Of a DNA stretch of 64,000 bases, positions 37,879 through 47,746 are shown piece after piece. A program made the translations under genes and the position numbers. Source of the stretch: an alpha proteobacterium SCGC AAA280-P20 (GTDB lineage Bacteria > Pseudomonadota > Alphaproteobacteria > Pelagibacterales > Pelagibacteraceae). Every line of letters begins with the position of its first letter. Position 1 is the stretch's first letter. The notes beneath the pieces are model-generated. The model had not been told where the DNA came from, ran no database searches, and saw only the letters and a program-made list of their open reading frames with translations. Where the stretch lies: assembly GCA_000371845.1 (NCBI GenBank), contig AQUE01000001.1:1-64000 (forward strand). The letters are read 5' to 3'.

Positions 37879-40173
37879 TTATTGCACTGTTTTACTAACT
37901 GGTTTTTTTGATGTTTTTTCAATTTTATTAATTTCAAAAACAAGAATATCGTTTTTAGCATCTACCAAAACATGACCCCCATTTACTAATTTACCATGAA
38001 TGAGTTCATCTGCTAAAGGTTTCTTAATTTTTTCATCAATAACTCTATTTAGTGGTCTGGCACCCATTTTTTCGTCAAAACCTAATTTTGAAATTAAGTT
38101 ACTAGCTCTATCAGTTAAATTAATAATAACTTCTCTTTCTCCTAACTGAGTTTCAAGTTCAATAACGAATTTTTCAACAATTTTTTTAACAGTATCCTTG
38201 TTCAAAATATTAAATTGAACAATAGAATCTAATCTATTTCTAAATTCAGGCGAAAATATCTTATTAATAGATTCTAAATCACCATCTTTATTAATACTTT
38301 TGTTGAATCCTATCTGAGATTTTTGCAAATCTTCTGCTCCAGCATTCGTTGTCATAATTAAAATTATATTTCTAAAATCAATTTTTTTACCATTTTGATC
38401 TGTTAATTTTCCATAATCCATAATTTGTAACAAAACATTATAAACATCTGGATGAGCCTTCTCTATTTCATCAATTAAAAGTACTGCATAAGGATTTTTA
38501 TCAACTTTTTCAGAAAGCAATCCTCCTTGATCAAAACCAACATATCCTGGTGGGGCACCAATCAATTTAGAAACCGAATGTCTTTCCATATATTCTGACA
38601 TATCAAAACGAATAAGTTCTATACCGAGAACTTTTGCAAGTTGTTTTGCAAGTTCTGTTTTCCCAACTCCTGTCTGGCCTGAAAACATATAGTTGCCAAT
38701 AGTACGATTGCTATCTCTTAAACCAGATCTTGATAGTTTTATTGAAGATACAAGACTATCAATTGCAAGATCCTGTCCAAAAATAACTCTTTTTAAATTT
38801 TTATCTAAATCTTTTAAATACATTCTGTCATTAACAGAAATATTCTTTTCTGGAATTTTTGTAATTTGAGAAACTATTCTTTCAATATCCTCAACGTCTA
38901 ATATTTTTTTTCTTTGATTTTCAGGCTTTAAAACTTCTGAAGAACCTAATTCATCTATAATATCAATTGATTTATCTGGCAGTTTTTTATTACCTATATA
39001 TTTACTCGACAAATCTACAGACGCTTTGATTGCAGCATCAGTAAATTTAACATTATGGAATTTTTCATATTTTGATCGAATGCCATACATAATTTTATAA
39101 GCTTCATCTATTGTAGGTTCTGGCACATCTATTTTTTGAAATCGTCTTTGCAAAGCCCTGTCTTTTTCAAAAAATAATCTATATTCATTATAGGTTGTTG
39201 ATCCTATGCATCTTATATTTCCTGACTGTAAAGCAGGCTTAAGCATATTAGAAGCATCCATTGAACTGCCAGATGTTGATCCTGCTCCTACTAATGTGTG
39301 AATCTCATCAATAAATAAAATATAATTTCTATTTTTTTCTATTTCCTTAATAATTAATTTAAGACGCTCTTCAAAATCTCCTCTGTATCTAGTTCCTGCA
39401 ATTAATGTCCCCATATCGAGAGAGAAAATTACATGAGATTTTAAAACGTCAGGAACTTCATTATTAAAAATCTTTAAAGCAAGACCTTCGACGATTGCTG
39501 TTTTTCCAACGCCAGGATCTCCTACTAATAACGGATTATTTTTAGTTCTCCTGCATAAAATTTGAGCTAAACGGTCCACTTCAACTGTTCTTCCAATTAA
39601 ACGATCTATTTTATTTTGTTCAGCTTTCTTATTTAAATTAACACAATACGTTTCTAAAGGTGAATTGGTGGCTGCTTTATTATTGTTTTGTGTTGATGTG
39701 CTGTCAAAAGATCCACCGTAGGCAAAATTATCAACTTTAGTAATTCCATGAGAGATAAAATTAACTACATCGTAACGTGTAACCTCCTGTTCTTGTAAAA
39801 AAAAAGTAGCATGACTTTCTCTTTCCGCAAATAATGCAACTAATATATTTGCTCCCGTAACTTCATTCTTACCTGAAGATTGAACATGAACAATAGATCT
39901 TTGAATAACTCTTTGAAAGCTTGCTGTAGGCTGAGGTTCTAATTTAGTATCTGAAGTAACTATATTTTCTAACTCATTATCAATGTAAAATTCTAAATTT
40001 TCATTTAACAAATCAACATCTACGTTACATGCTTTCATAACATTACGAGCATCGGTTTCATCTGTTAAAGCAAGTAGCAAGTGTTCTAAAGTTACATACT
40101 GATGTTTTTTTTCAGTTGCAAATTTAAAGGCTTGAGAAATTGCCTGCTCTAAAGATTTAGTAAATGTGGCCAT
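37879..40173 (-). CDS. clpA: ATP-dependent Clp protease ATP-binding subunit ClpA
   Basis: ClpA is the AAA+ unfoldase that feeds ClpP. The N-domain (repeats around [18 protein letters not shown]) is followed by two AAA+ modules with P-loops [15 protein letters not shown] (near residue 220) and [15 protein letters not shown] (near 500), and Walker B motifs [14 protein letters not shown] and [17 protein letters not shown]. At 764 aa it has the usual length. The adaptor gene clpS is immediately upstream with no gap, the arrangement seen in most proteobacteria. ClpP is not in the window. Confidence 0.97.
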   Translation of the reverse strand: MATFTKSLEQAISQAFKFATEKKHQYVTLEHLLLALTDETDARNVMKACNVDVDLLNENLEFYIDNELENIVTSDTKLEPQPTASFQRVIQRSIVHVQSSGKNEVTGANILVALFAERESHATFFLQEQEVTRYDVVNFISHGITKVDNFAYGGSFDSTSTQNNNKAATNSPLETYCVNLNKKAEQNKIDRLIGRTVEVDRLAQILCRRTKNNPLLVGDPGVGKTAIVEGLALKIFNNEVPDVLKSHVIFSLDMGTLIAGTRYRGDFEERLKLIIKEIEKNRNYILFIDEIHTLVGAGSTSGSSMDASNMLKPALQSGNIRCIGSTTYNEYRLFFEKDRALQRRFQKIDVPEPTIDEAYKIMYGIRSKYEKFHNVKFTDAAIKASVDLSSKYIGNKKLPDKSIDIIDELGSSEVLKPENQRKKILDVEDIERIVSQITKIPEKNISVNDRMYLKDLDKNLKRVIFGQDLAIDSLVSSIKLSRSGLRDSNRTIGNYMFSGQTGVGKTELAKQLAKVLGIELIRFDMSEYMERHSVSKLIGAPPGYVGFDQGGLLSEKVDKNPYAVLLIDEIEKAHPDVYNVLLQIMDYGKLTDQNGKKIDFRNIILIMTTNAGAEDLQKSQIGFNKSINKDGDLESINKIFSPEFRNRLDSIVQFNILNKDTVKKIVEKFVIELETQLGEREVIINLTDRASNLISKLGFDEKMGARPLNRVIDEKIKKPLADELIHGKLVNGGHVLVDAKNDILVFEINKIEKTSKKPVSKTVQ

Positions 40174-40482
40174 TTAATTAGATTTTTTCATAATACATTT
40201 TAAAGGATACTGATTTTGTTTTGCAAAATTTATAACCTGCATAACTTTAGTCTCGGCAACTTCATAAGGATAAACTCCACAAACAGCGCTACCCTCATTG
40301 TGAATTTTAAGCATAATTTTATTAGCTGTTAGCTTGGTCATATTAAAAAATAATTGTAAAACTTTAACAACAAATTCCATCGTTGTAAAATCATCATTTA
40401 AAAGAATAACTTCATAAAAATTAGGTTTTTTAATTTTAACTTGAGTCTTACTTTTTTTTAACTTTATAAGTACTTTAGGCAT
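40174..40482 (-). CDS. clpS: ATP-dependent Clp protease adaptor ClpS
   Basis: ClpS delivers N-end-rule substrates to ClpA. The 102-residue protein contains the conserved YEVILLNDDFTTMEFVVKVLQ and ICGVYPYEVAETKV-like AVCGVYPYEVAETKVMQV segments that form the N-degron pocket and ClpA-binding surface. It directly precedes clpA and overlaps the ugd end by 8 bases. Confidence 0.96.
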   Translation of the reverse strand: MPKVLIKLKKSKTQVKIKKPNFYEVILLNDDFTTMEFVVKVLQLFFNMTKLTANKIMLKIHNEGSAVCGVYPYEVAETKVMQVINFAKQNQYPLKCIMKKSN

Positions 40483-41791
40483 TTACTGGTCTGCCAATAG
40501 AATAATAAGTAATATTGTTTTTATTATTAAAAGACTTGCTATCGTATAAATTTCTTAGATCATATATAGTGATTTTTTTATTATTGTTTTTCATTTTAGA
40601 AAAATTTAAATTTTTAAATTCATCCCACTCTGTATGAATTATAATCAAGTCTGCATTTTTGGTTGCAGAATATAAATCATCAAAATAATTCACATTTTTT
40701 TGTTTATCCAAAATTTCTTTAGTTCCTGATGGCTCGTAATAGTTAATCTTCGCTCCTTTTTTAATAAATTTAGATATTAAATTTATTGCTGAAGAATCTC
40801 TTAAGTCATCAGTATTTGCTTTAAATGTTACTCCTAAAAAGCAAATAGTTTTATTTTTAATTTTGTTATGTAAGATTCTGTAAATATTGTTTTCGATATC
40901 TTTTTTTCTTTTTTCATTAAAATTAATAACTGCATTAACAATAGAAAGAGGTGAATTGTGATGCTTGCCAACCTTTGCTAAAGCCTTGGTGTCTTTTGGA
41001 AAACAAGATCCGCCATATGCGGGTCCTGCTCTTAAAAATCTCGAGCCTATTCTTTTATCAAGCCCAATACCAAGGGCTACATCATCAACATTGACATGAA
41101 CTTTTTCACATAAATTTGCAATTTCATTTATAAAACTAATTTTAGTAGCTAAAAAAGCATTAGATGCGTATTTTATAAGTTCTGCGGCTCTTCTTGAAGA
41201 AGAAACAAAGGCTGCTCCTTTGTTAACTATAGGACGATATAACTCATTAAATATTTTTATTACTTTTTTATCGTTGGCACCAATAACTACACGATCAGGA
41301 TACTTAAAGTCCTTTATAGCCTCTCCTTCCCTTAGAAACTCAGGATTAGAAACAATTGTAAATAATCCATTTTTTTTATTTTTATTTAAAATTTTTTCAA
41401 TTTTATCTCCTGTTCCAATGGGTACTGTAGATTTTGTAACAATAATTTTATGACTTTTAATTTTTTTTGAAATTAATTGAGCAACTGAGAATACTTGGCT
41501 AAGATCTGCCGAAACACCATCCTTTGCAGTTGGTGTACCTACAGCTATAAAAACAATATCTGATTTATTAATAGAGCCGATTAAATCATCAGAAAAACTA
41601 AGTCTACCTGCGTCTAAATTTTTTCTAACTAATTCAGATAAGCCAGGTTCGAATATTGGAATATCACCATTTACAAGCCTGCTTAATTTTTCTCTATCTT
41701 TGTCAATGCAGATAACATTATTACCAAGATCAGAAAAGCAGACGCCCGATACCAAACCAACATAACCTGTTCCGATAAAACAAATTTTCAT
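40475..41791 (-). CDS. ugd: UDP-glucose 6-dehydrogenase
   Basis: This enzyme oxidises UDP-glucose twice to UDP-glucuronate, a precursor for surface polysaccharides. The N-terminal NAD-binding fold shows CFIGTGYVGLVSGVCFSDLG. The catalytic cysteine is in AGPAYGGSCFPKDTKAL, and a second Rossmann-like domain follows (TICFLGVTFKANTDDLRDS). At 438 aa it is full-length. galU, which supplies the substrate, lies 1 base upstream on the same strand, so the two form a UDP-sugar pair. Confidence 0.96.
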   Translation of the reverse strand: MKICFIGTGYVGLVSGVCFSDLGNNVICIDKDREKLSRLVNGDIPIFEPGLSELVRKNLDAGRLSFSDDLIGSINKSDIVFIAVGTPTAKDGVSADLSQVFSVAQLISKKIKSHKIIVTKSTVPIGTGDKIEKILNKNKKNGLFTIVSNPEFLREGEAIKDFKYPDRVVIGANDKKVIKIFNELYRPIVNKGAAFVSSSRRAAELIKYASNAFLATKISFINEIANLCEKVHVNVDDVALGIGLDKRIGSRFLRAGPAYGGSCFPKDTKALAKVGKHHNSPLSIVNAVINFNEKRKKDIENNIYRILHNKIKNKTICFLGVTFKANTDDLRDSSAINLISKFIKKGAKINYYEPSGTKEILDKQKNVNYFDDLYSATKNADLIIIHTEWDEFKNLNFSKMKNNNKKITIYDLRNLYDSKSFNNKNNITYYSIGRPVNA

Positions 41792-41792
41792 A

Positions 41793-42596
41793 TTAGAATT
41801 TCTTTAGTGAATTATTATACCCATTAACAGTTCCGCAGTCTAAATAAGTTCCGGAAAAAATATGTCCAACAAATTTATTATCATTATAAATTAAATGTTT
41901 AATTGCATCTGTAATCTGGACTTCTCCAGAAGATCCTTTTTTTGTTATTTTTAATGAAGAAAATATTTTAGTTGGCAAAATATATCTTCCTATAATTGCA
42001 TAATTTGATGGCGAATTTATTAAACTGGGTTTTTCAACTACATCACTAATAAATAAATTATTATTAATTTTTTTTGAATATTTTATAATTCCATACCTTG
42101 ATACTTCAGTACTATTTACTTTTTTAGAAGCTATAACTGAAGAATGATATTTATTATGAATATTAATCATTTTTTTTGAACAGTTTTCATTAACAATTAT
42201 ATCGTCTGGCAAGACCAAAAGAAAAAATTTATCTTTAATTGCTGATTTTGCTACTAATACTGCGTCTCCAAGACCTTTTGGAGAATTTTGATAAACAAAT
42301 TTAATTTTATTTCTGTAACGATCTAAAATTCTAAGTTTCTGGATTGATTTATTATCATTCTTTTTTTTTAAATAATTTAATAAATAAGGATCTGGATAAA
42401 GATAATCCTTAATTATCTTTTTTCTTTTCGAAGTAACAAGAATGATTTTTTTAATACCTGCTTCCAAACATTCGTCCAAAACATGTTCCAAAATAGTTTT
42501 GTTTCCTAGAGGCAATAGTTCTTTTGGAAGTATTTTGCTAAATGGTAGAAGTCTTGTGCCTAAACCAGCTAATGGTATTATCGCTTCTTTTATCAT
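41793..42596 (-). CDS. galU: UTP-glucose-1-phosphate uridylyltransferase
   Basis: GalU makes UDP-glucose from UTP and glucose 1-phosphate. The nucleotidyltransferase motif PLAGLGTRLLPFSKILPKEL starts at residue 8. FVYQNSPKGLGDAVLVAKS and LLVLPDDIIV follow, as does GSSGEVQITDAIKHL near the end. It is 267 aa, a little shorter than E. coli GalU (302 aa). It sits back-to-back with panC, with only 24 bases between the two start codons. Confidence 0.95.
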   Translation of the reverse strand: MIKEAIIPLAGLGTRLLPFSKILPKELLPLGNKTILEHVLDECLEAGIKKIILVTSKRKKIIKDYLYPDPYLLNYLKKKNDNKSIQKLRILDRYRNKIKFVYQNSPKGLGDAVLVAKSAIKDKFFLLVLPDDIIVNENCSKKMINIHNKYHSSVIASKKVNSTEVSRYGIIKYSKKINNNLFISDVVEKPSLINSPSNYAIIGRYILPTKIFSSLKITKKGSSGEVQITDAIKHLIYNDNKFVGHIFSGTYLDCGTVNGYNNSLKKF

Positions 42597-42620
42597 TAAA
42601 TATTATAGTTAATTTCTTAA

Positions 42621-43430
42621 ATGAAAATAATTAAAACAGCAAATAAAATAACTGCCGAGTTACTAAATAAAAAAAAAATTGGCTTTATCCCGACTATGGG
42701 ATGCTTACATGATGGACATGTCTCGTTAATTAGAAAATCTAAAAAGAAAAAATTATTAACGATAGTTAGTATATTTGTGAATCCACTCCAATTTAATAAT
42801 AAAAAAGATTTTAAAAAATATCCTAAAACTATTCTTAAAGACTTGAATATTTGTAAAAAAAATAAAGTTGACTACGTTTATTTACCGCAAAAAAAAGACA
42901 TTTATCCTGAAAAAAAAATCATTATAAAAAATAAGATACATTATTTTAAAAATTATATGGAAGGTAAATTTAGACCAGGACATTTTGAGGGGGTTATAGA
43001 AGTAGTCAAAAGATTGTTAAGTCATATAAAAACTACTTATCTTTTCCTCGGAAAAAAAGATTACCAGCAATTAATTATTATTAAAAAATATTTAGAGAAC
43101 ACTAATTCAAAAATAAAAGTTGTGCCTTGTGATACTATTAGAGCTAGAAATGGTGTCGCTTTATCTTCTAGAAATAAACTTTTAAACGAAAGATCATTAA
43201 TAATCGCTGGAAAAATAATAAGTTTTTTAAAAAGGAATAAAAATCAAATTATTAAATCTAAAAAAAACATATTCTTTTTAAAAAAAATAAAAGAATTTGG
43301 TGCTGATAAAGTAGATTATTTATCTGCTTTTAATTTAAAAAAATTAAAAAAAACTAATAAACCTTCAATAAATACAAGAGTATTTCTTGCTTACTATTTA
43401 AATGGTGTAAGATTGATAGATAACTTTTAA
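42621..43430 (+). CDS. panC: Pantothenate synthetase
   Basis: PanC joins pantoate and beta-alanine with ATP to make pantothenate (vitamin B5). The protein (269 aa) shows GFIPTMGCLHDGHVSLIRKS with the HxGH nucleotidyl-transfer motif, MEGKFRPGHFEGVIEVV, FLGKKDYQQLIIIKK and ALSSRNKLLNE. It is exceptionally Lys/Ile-rich but all key motifs are kept. lipB overlaps its stop. No panB or panD is seen in the window. Confidence 0.94.
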   Translation: MKIIKTANKITAELLNKKKIGFIPTMGCLHDGHVSLIRKSKKKKLLTIVSIFVNPLQFNNKKDFKKYPKTILKDLNICKKNKVDYVYLPQKKDIYPEKKIIIKNKIHYFKNYMEGKFRPGHFEGVIEVVKRLLSHIKTTYLFLGKKDYQQLIIIKKYLENTNSKIKVVPCDTIRARNGVALSSRNKLLNERSLIIAGKIISFLKRNKNQIIKSKKNIFFLKKIKEFGADKVDYLSAFNLKKLKKTNKPSINTRVFLAYYLNGVRLIDNF

Positions 43431-44050
43431 TGGAAATTAAAATATCACACAAACCTGTTCCTTATAAAGAAGCGATGAAATTTTTAGAGGAAAAGGTAGA
43501 AAAAGTTCAGGCCAATATAGAGGATGAGATTATTTGGATATTAGAACACGATTCAGTTTATACAAAAGGTATAAGCGCATCTGATGACGATTTATTGATA
43601 CCTAACTTGTTTCCTGTAGTTGAAACAAATCGTGGCGGAAAATTCACCTATCATGGTCCTGGACAAAAAATTGTTTATTTTGTCATTAATCTTAATAAGC
43701 GTGAAAAAGAAATTAAAAAATTTGTTCGTAATGTTGAAAAATGGATTATTGCCATTCTTAAAGATTTTAATATTTCGTCATTTGCAGATCCTAAAAATAT
43801 AGGGATCTGGATAAAAAAAAATAATGAAGAAAACAAAATTGCAGCAATTGGAATCAAGGTTAAGAAATGGATTGCTTATCACGGCTTCTCTTTAAATATT
43901 AATGTCAAAAAATCTGACTATCGAGGAATAGTTCCCTGTGGAATATCGAGTAAAGGAATTATTAATATTTCTGATTTATGTAAAATTCCAAATGATGAAA
44001 AGATTAATAACTCAATAAAAGAAAATTTTTATAAATTATTTAATTCGTAA
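43430..44050 (+). CDS. lipB: Octanoyltransferase LipB
   Basis: LipB moves octanoyl from ACP to lipoyl domains, the first step of lipoate assembly. Motifs are TNRGGKFTYHGPGQKIVYFV (residues about 64-83), AAIGIKVKKWIAYHGFSLNI and the catalytic cysteine in IVPCGISSKG. Length 206 aa is typical. The start overlaps the panC stop in a TAATG. The 3' end overlaps the convergent pseudouridine synthase gene by 22 bases. Confidence 0.95.
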   Translation: MEIKISHKPVPYKEAMKFLEEKVEKVQANIEDEIIWILEHDSVYTKGISASDDDLLIPNLFPVVETNRGGKFTYHGPGQKIVYFVINLNKREKEIKKFVRNVEKWIIAILKDFNISSFADPKNIGIWIKKNNEENKIAAIGIKVKKWIAYHGFSLNINVKKSDYRGIVPCGISSKGIINISDLCKIPNDEKINNSIKENFYKLFNS

Positions 44051-44958
44051 GTTAATTCTTGTTCCTTACAAAAATTCTGAAAATATAAAGATGGTTCGGC
44101 ATGGTGTATTATTCTTTTACTATTTATTAAAAACTCAACTTTATAAGCATGAAGCATTAAATGAAGATCTTTAGATTTATTTAAGCCTTTATTTGTGTAC
44201 TTTTTTTCTCCTAAAATAGGATGTTTGATAAAACTTAACTGTCTTCTCAATTGATGTTTTCTTCCTGTCTCAGGATTTAGTAATAATAATGAATAGTCTT
44301 TTGACTCAGAAATAACTTTATAATTGGTAATTGATAAATGTATTTTTTCTTTATTATTTTCAACATAACTAAGTTCATTTTTTAAAGTACCGCTCTTATC
44401 TATTAAAACTCCATCAACAACAGCCAAATAATTTTTTTTGATACTTTGATTTTTAAAAGATTCTGAAAAAAATTTTGCACTCTTATGGGTTTTGCTAATA
44501 ATTAAAATTCCAGTTGTTTCAGCGTCTAATCTATGTACCAAATGAGGCGTTGGATATTCGGTCTCTGAATGATTTTTTAATATATCAAAAATATTTTTTC
44601 CTGTTTTCGTCCCTGATTGCACGGCTAGATTATAAGGTTTGTTCAGAACAAAATAGTGCTCATTTTCAAATAAAATATTATTCTTGATTAAATCATAATC
44701 TTTTTTTGAAGGCAGATATGAGAATTTCTTTTTAATTATTTTGTCGTCATTATCAATGTCAGCATAAATCTTAATTTCGTCATTTAACTGGATTTTATAA
44801 GAACTCTTAACCCTTTTTCCGTTAACAAGGATCTTCCCCTTTCTTAAAGTTCTTTCAATAAGTGACTGAGGTAATGGTTTTACTTTCTTTTTAAACCACT
44901 TATCTAGACGTATATTTTCAAAATCTTCTTCAATTTTAAAAACATGTTTAGGTTCCAT
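44029..44958 (-). CDS. rluC: RluA/RluC-family 23S rRNA pseudouridine synthase
   Basis: The enzyme isomerises specific uridines to pseudouridine, most likely in 23S rRNA. An S4 RNA-binding domain occupies residues 15-75 (LDKWFKKKVKPLPQSLIERTLR). The catalytic motif PHLVHRLDAETTGILI carries the essential aspartate, and GRKHQLRRQLSFIKHPILG is near the C-terminus. With 309 aa and an S4 domain it fits RluC or RluD; exact target sites cannot be told from sequence. It follows crcB with a one-base overlap, at the tail of the ribosomal operon. Confidence 0.88.
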   Translation of the reverse strand: MEPKHVFKIEEDFENIRLDKWFKKKVKPLPQSLIERTLRKGKILVNGKRVKSSYKIQLNDEIKIYADIDNDDKIIKKKFSYLPSKKDYDLIKNNILFENEHYFVLNKPYNLAVQSGTKTGKNIFDILKNHSETEYPTPHLVHRLDAETTGILIISKTHKSAKFFSESFKNQSIKKNYLAVVDGVLIDKSGTLKNELSYVENNKEKIHLSITNYKVISESKDYSLLLLNPETGRKHQLRRQLSFIKHPILGEKKYTNKGLNKSKDLHLMLHAYKVEFLINSKRIIHHAEPSLYFQNFCKEQELTYELNNL

Positions 44959-45338
44959 TATGAAATAATGTGAATAAACTTATCTCCTAAATAAAACATC
45001 AGTAATCCACAAAAAACTGAAATAAAAATATATATAAAAGCTAATAAATAATTTGAACTATTAATAAGATTAAAAAAATCTTGAGAGAAGGAAGAAAATG
45101 TTGTGAACCCACCTAAAAAGCCAATAGTGATATAATTTTTAAAATTATCATCAATAGTTAAAAATTTTGTATCAAGTATACCAGAAACTAAACCAATTAA
45201 AAAACAGCCTAATAAATTAACTGTAAGAGTTCCAACCGGAAAAATAGTTTGAAATATTTTTGGAGTAATTTGTATAACTGAAAATCTTGCTAATGTTCCA
45301 AAAGCTCCAAATAATGCAATTAATAAGTAAGACTTCAT
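44958..45338 (-). CDS. crcB: Fluoride channel Fluc/CrcB
   Basis: CrcB is a small dual-topology channel that expels fluoride. The 126-residue protein has four hydrophobic helices and the signatures GALARF-like FGTLARFSVI, GTLTVNLLGCFLIG and GFLGGFTTFSSFSQD. Only 7 bases separate it from rplQ, leaving no room for the fluoride riboswitch often found before crcB. Expression is therefore probably tied to the ribosomal transcript. Confidence 0.93.
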   Translation of the reverse strand: MKSYLLIALFGAFGTLARFSVIQITPKIFQTIFPVGTLTVNLLGCFLIGLVSGILDTKFLTIDDNFKNYITIGFLGGFTTFSSFSQDFFNLINSSNYLLAFIYIFISVFCGLLMFYLGDKFIHIIS

Positions 45339-45345
45339 TAATTGT

Positions 45346-45786
45346 TTACTTGCTTAACTGCTGAGCTTCTTCCTTTGGCTGCTCAGGTTTTTTTTGAACT
45401 GGACCTGAATCTTGTCCTTTTGCATTAAAATCTTTGTCTACTAATTCAATGTATGCCATTGTTGAGTTGTCACCAAAACGGTTTCTTGTTCTAATAATTC
45501 TAGAATAACCGCCTTTTCTATTTTCATATCTCTTAGACAAAACTGTAATTAACTTTTCTGCCGAATCTTCATCTTGTAATTTTGATATTAAAGATCTTCT
45601 GGCTGATAAATCTTTCTTTTTTCCGATAGTAATGACCTTATCAATTAATGGCTTTAATTCTTTTGCTTTAGGTAAAGTCGTTTTAATTTGCTCGTGCTTA
45701 ATTAAAGAATTAAGCATATTTTTAAACAAAGCCTTACGGTGCTCTGAAGTTCTGTTTAATTTTCTATGAGCAATTTTGTGTCTCAT
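45346..45786 (-). CDS. rplQ: Ribosomal protein L17
   Basis: L17 (146 aa) of the 50S subunit begins MRHKIAHRKLNRTSEHRKAL and contains LPKAKELKPLIDKVITIGK and RKGGYSRIIRTRNRFGDN. The C-terminus has an additional polar tail (QDSGPVQKKPEQPKEEAQQL) beyond the core. It follows rpoA by 5 bases, the canonical end of the alpha operon. Confidence 0.97.
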   Translation of the reverse strand: MRHKIAHRKLNRTSEHRKALFKNMLNSLIKHEQIKTTLPKAKELKPLIDKVITIGKKKDLSARRSLISKLQDEDSAEKLITVLSKRYENRKGGYSRIIRTRNRFGDNSTMAYIELVDKDFNAKGQDSGPVQKKPEQPKEEAQQLSK

Positions 45787-45791
45787 TATTA

Positions 45792-46805
45792 TTAATAGTT
45801 ATCTTCTAATTTTTTTGAAAGTTCAGCAATATTTTCTGGTGGCCAATTTGGAACTTCCATTCCAAGATATAATGACATTGTTGTAAGAACTTCTTTAATT
45901 TCATTTAATGATTTTCTTCCGAAATTAGGAGTTCTTAGCATTTCGCTTTCACTCTTTTGAACTAAATCTCCAATATAAATAATATTGTCATTTTTCAGAC
46001 AATTCATTGATCTAACGGAAAGCTCTAATTCGTCAACTCTTCTAAGTAAGTTTCTATTAAACTCTGGTTCAGAAGGTTTTTTCTCCTGGATTGTTGCAAC
46101 AGGTTCATCGAAGTTTACAAACATTGCCAATTGATCTTGTAAAATTCTAGCTGCGAAGGCAACAGAATCTTCTGCGGTTACAGATCCATTTGTTTCAACT
46201 TCCATAGTTAATTTATCATAATCTAACGTTAGTCCTTCTCTTGCATTAGAGACGTTATAAGAAACTCTCTTAACTGGGCTAAAAACCGCATCAATTGCTA
46301 TTAATCCTAATGGAGAATTGCTAGCTTTATTTCTATCTGCAGGGACATAACCTTTTCCAGTATTTACTGTTAATTCCATGTGAAATTTAGTTTTTTCATC
46401 TAAGTTACAAATAACTAAGTCAGGATTTAATATTTCAATGTCTGAATTTGGAGTGATCATTTTTGCTTTAATCTCACCAGGTCCTTTTGCATCTAAAATT
46501 AATTTTTTTGGTCCAGAAGTCTTTAAATTTAAAGCTAAAGCTTTAACGTTAAGAACGATATCGGTAACATCTTCTCTTACACCGTCGATTGATGAGAACT
46601 CATGTAACACTCCATCAATTTGGATAGCTGTTACAGCTGTGCCTTGAACTGAAGACAACAAAACTCTTCTTAATGCATTACCTAAAGTTAAGGCGTAACC
46701 TTTTTCCAAAGGTTCAGCAATAATTTTGGCATGTTTTTTATCATCACTTTGAGTGATGTTTAATTTTGATGGTTTTATAAGTTCTTTCCAATTTTTGTCT
46801 ATCAA
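45792..46805 (-). CDS. rpoA: RNA polymerase alpha subunit
   Basis: RpoA dimerises to start assembly of RNA polymerase. The N-terminal domain shows [20 protein letters not shown], and the C-terminal domain shows [20 protein letters not shown] and [16 protein letters not shown]. The 337 aa length is standard. The start codon is TTG at 46805, supported by a strong ribosome-binding site (AGGAGAAG) a few bases upstream and by homologous N-terminal residues ([11 protein letters not shown]). Confidence 0.97.
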   Translation of the reverse strand: MIDKNWKELIKPSKLNITQSDDKKHAKIIAEPLEKGYALTLGNALRRVLLSSVQGTAVTAIQIDGVLHEFSSIDGVREDVTDIVLNVKALALNLKTSGPKKLILDAKGPGEIKAKMITPNSDIEILNPDLVICNLDEKTKFHMELTVNTGKGYVPADRNKASNSPLGLIAIDAVFSPVKRVSYNVSNAREGLTLDYDKLTMEVETNGSVTAEDSVAFAARILQDQLAMFVNFDEPVATIQEKKPSEPEFNRNLLRRVDELELSVRSMNCLKNDNIIYIGDLVQKSESEMLRTPNFGRKSLNEIKEVLTTMSLYLGMEVPNWPPENIAELSKKLEDNY

Positions 46806-46829
46806 GTTACTTCTCCTATTTAGTTATTA

Positions 46830-47306
46830 TTAAACGCGTCTTTTCTTTGGAGGCCTGCAACCATTATGTGGCATCGGACTCATATCTTTAATAGAGGTAA
46901 TTTTAAAACCTCTAGCCTGCAATGCTCTAAGAGCAGTTTCTCGACCTGAACCAGGTCCTTTAACCTCAACTGTAATATTTTTTAATCCATACTCTAAAGC
47001 TTTGCCGGCTGCATCATCAGCTGCAACTTGAGCCGCATATGGGGTTGATTTCCTTGATCCTTTAAATCCTTTTGATCCTGCAGATGACCATGAAATTACA
47101 TTTCCTTGCTTATCTGTTATCGTAACGATTGTATTATTAAAAGTTGCATTTACATAAACATTTCCGTTTATGACGTTTTTCTTTTCTTTTTTCTTAACTT
47201 TTAATTTTTTTTTAATGCCACCAGCTTCTTGTTTAGAATCTTTTACTGGTGCTGCAGCACCATCTGATTTTGTTTTTTTATCTTTAATATTTTTATCTTC
47301 AGCCAT
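46830..47306 (-). CDS. rpsK: Ribosomal protein S11
   Basis: S11 is a 30S platform protein. The core runs from about residue 43 ([19 protein letters not shown]) through [20 protein letters not shown] to the C-terminal [12 protein letters not shown]. At 158 aa it carries about 35 extra N-terminal residues rich in Lys, Ala and Asp ([19 protein letters not shown]) compared with the usual 129 aa. It lies between rpsM and rpoA. Confidence 0.96.
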   Translation of the reverse strand: MAEDKNIKDKKTKSDGAAAPVKDSKQEAGGIKKKLKVKKKEKKNVINGNVYVNATFNNTIVTITDKQGNVISWSSAGSKGFKGSRKSTPYAAQVAADDAAGKALEYGLKNITVEVKGPGSGRETALRALQARGFKITSIKDMSPMPHNGCRPPKKRRV

Positions 47307-47310
47307 TGAA

Positions 47311-47691
47311 TTATTTCATACTAGTTAATTTTTTTCCTGCAATTGCAATAGCCTTACCTTTTCTTGTTCTTGCATTGGAATGTGTTCGCTGTCCTCTAAC
47401 CGGAAGTCTTTTTCTATGTCTTGAGCCTCTGTAAGTTCCTAAATCTTTTAATCTTTTAATATCTAAAGATACATTTCTTCTAAGATCTCCTTCAACTGAA
47501 TATTTACTATCAATAAATTCTCTAATCTTTAAAACTTCATCATCTGTAAGAGCGTTTGTTCTTTTATTTTTGTCAATTTTTAATTCATTACAAATATCAT
47601 TAGCTGTTTTATCACCAATGCCATGAATGTAAGTAAGAGCTGATTTAACAACTTTGTTTTGAGGAATATTTACTCCAGCTATACGAGCCAT
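47311..47691 (-). CDS. rpsM: Ribosomal protein S13
   Basis: S13 sits at the 30S head and contacts the 50S and tRNA. The 126-residue protein begins [20 protein letters not shown] and includes [14 protein letters not shown] and the basic [21 protein letters not shown] 55-base gap separates it from adk, and rpsK follows after 4 bases. Confidence 0.97.
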   Translation of the reverse strand: MARIAGVNIPQNKVVKSALTYIHGIGDKTANDICNELKIDKNKRTNALTDDEVLKIREFIDSKYSVEGDLRRNVSLDIKRLKDLGTYRGSRHRKRLPVRGQRTHSNARTRKGKAIAIAGKKLTSMK

Positions 47692-47746
47692 AAATTAAAA
47701 ATTTATTTTTTGAAAAAATGCGATTATATGAATCAAGCTATCAAAG

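Noticed and set aside
45339..45345. Fluoride riboswitch before crcB
   Set aside because: Only 7 non-coding bases are available.
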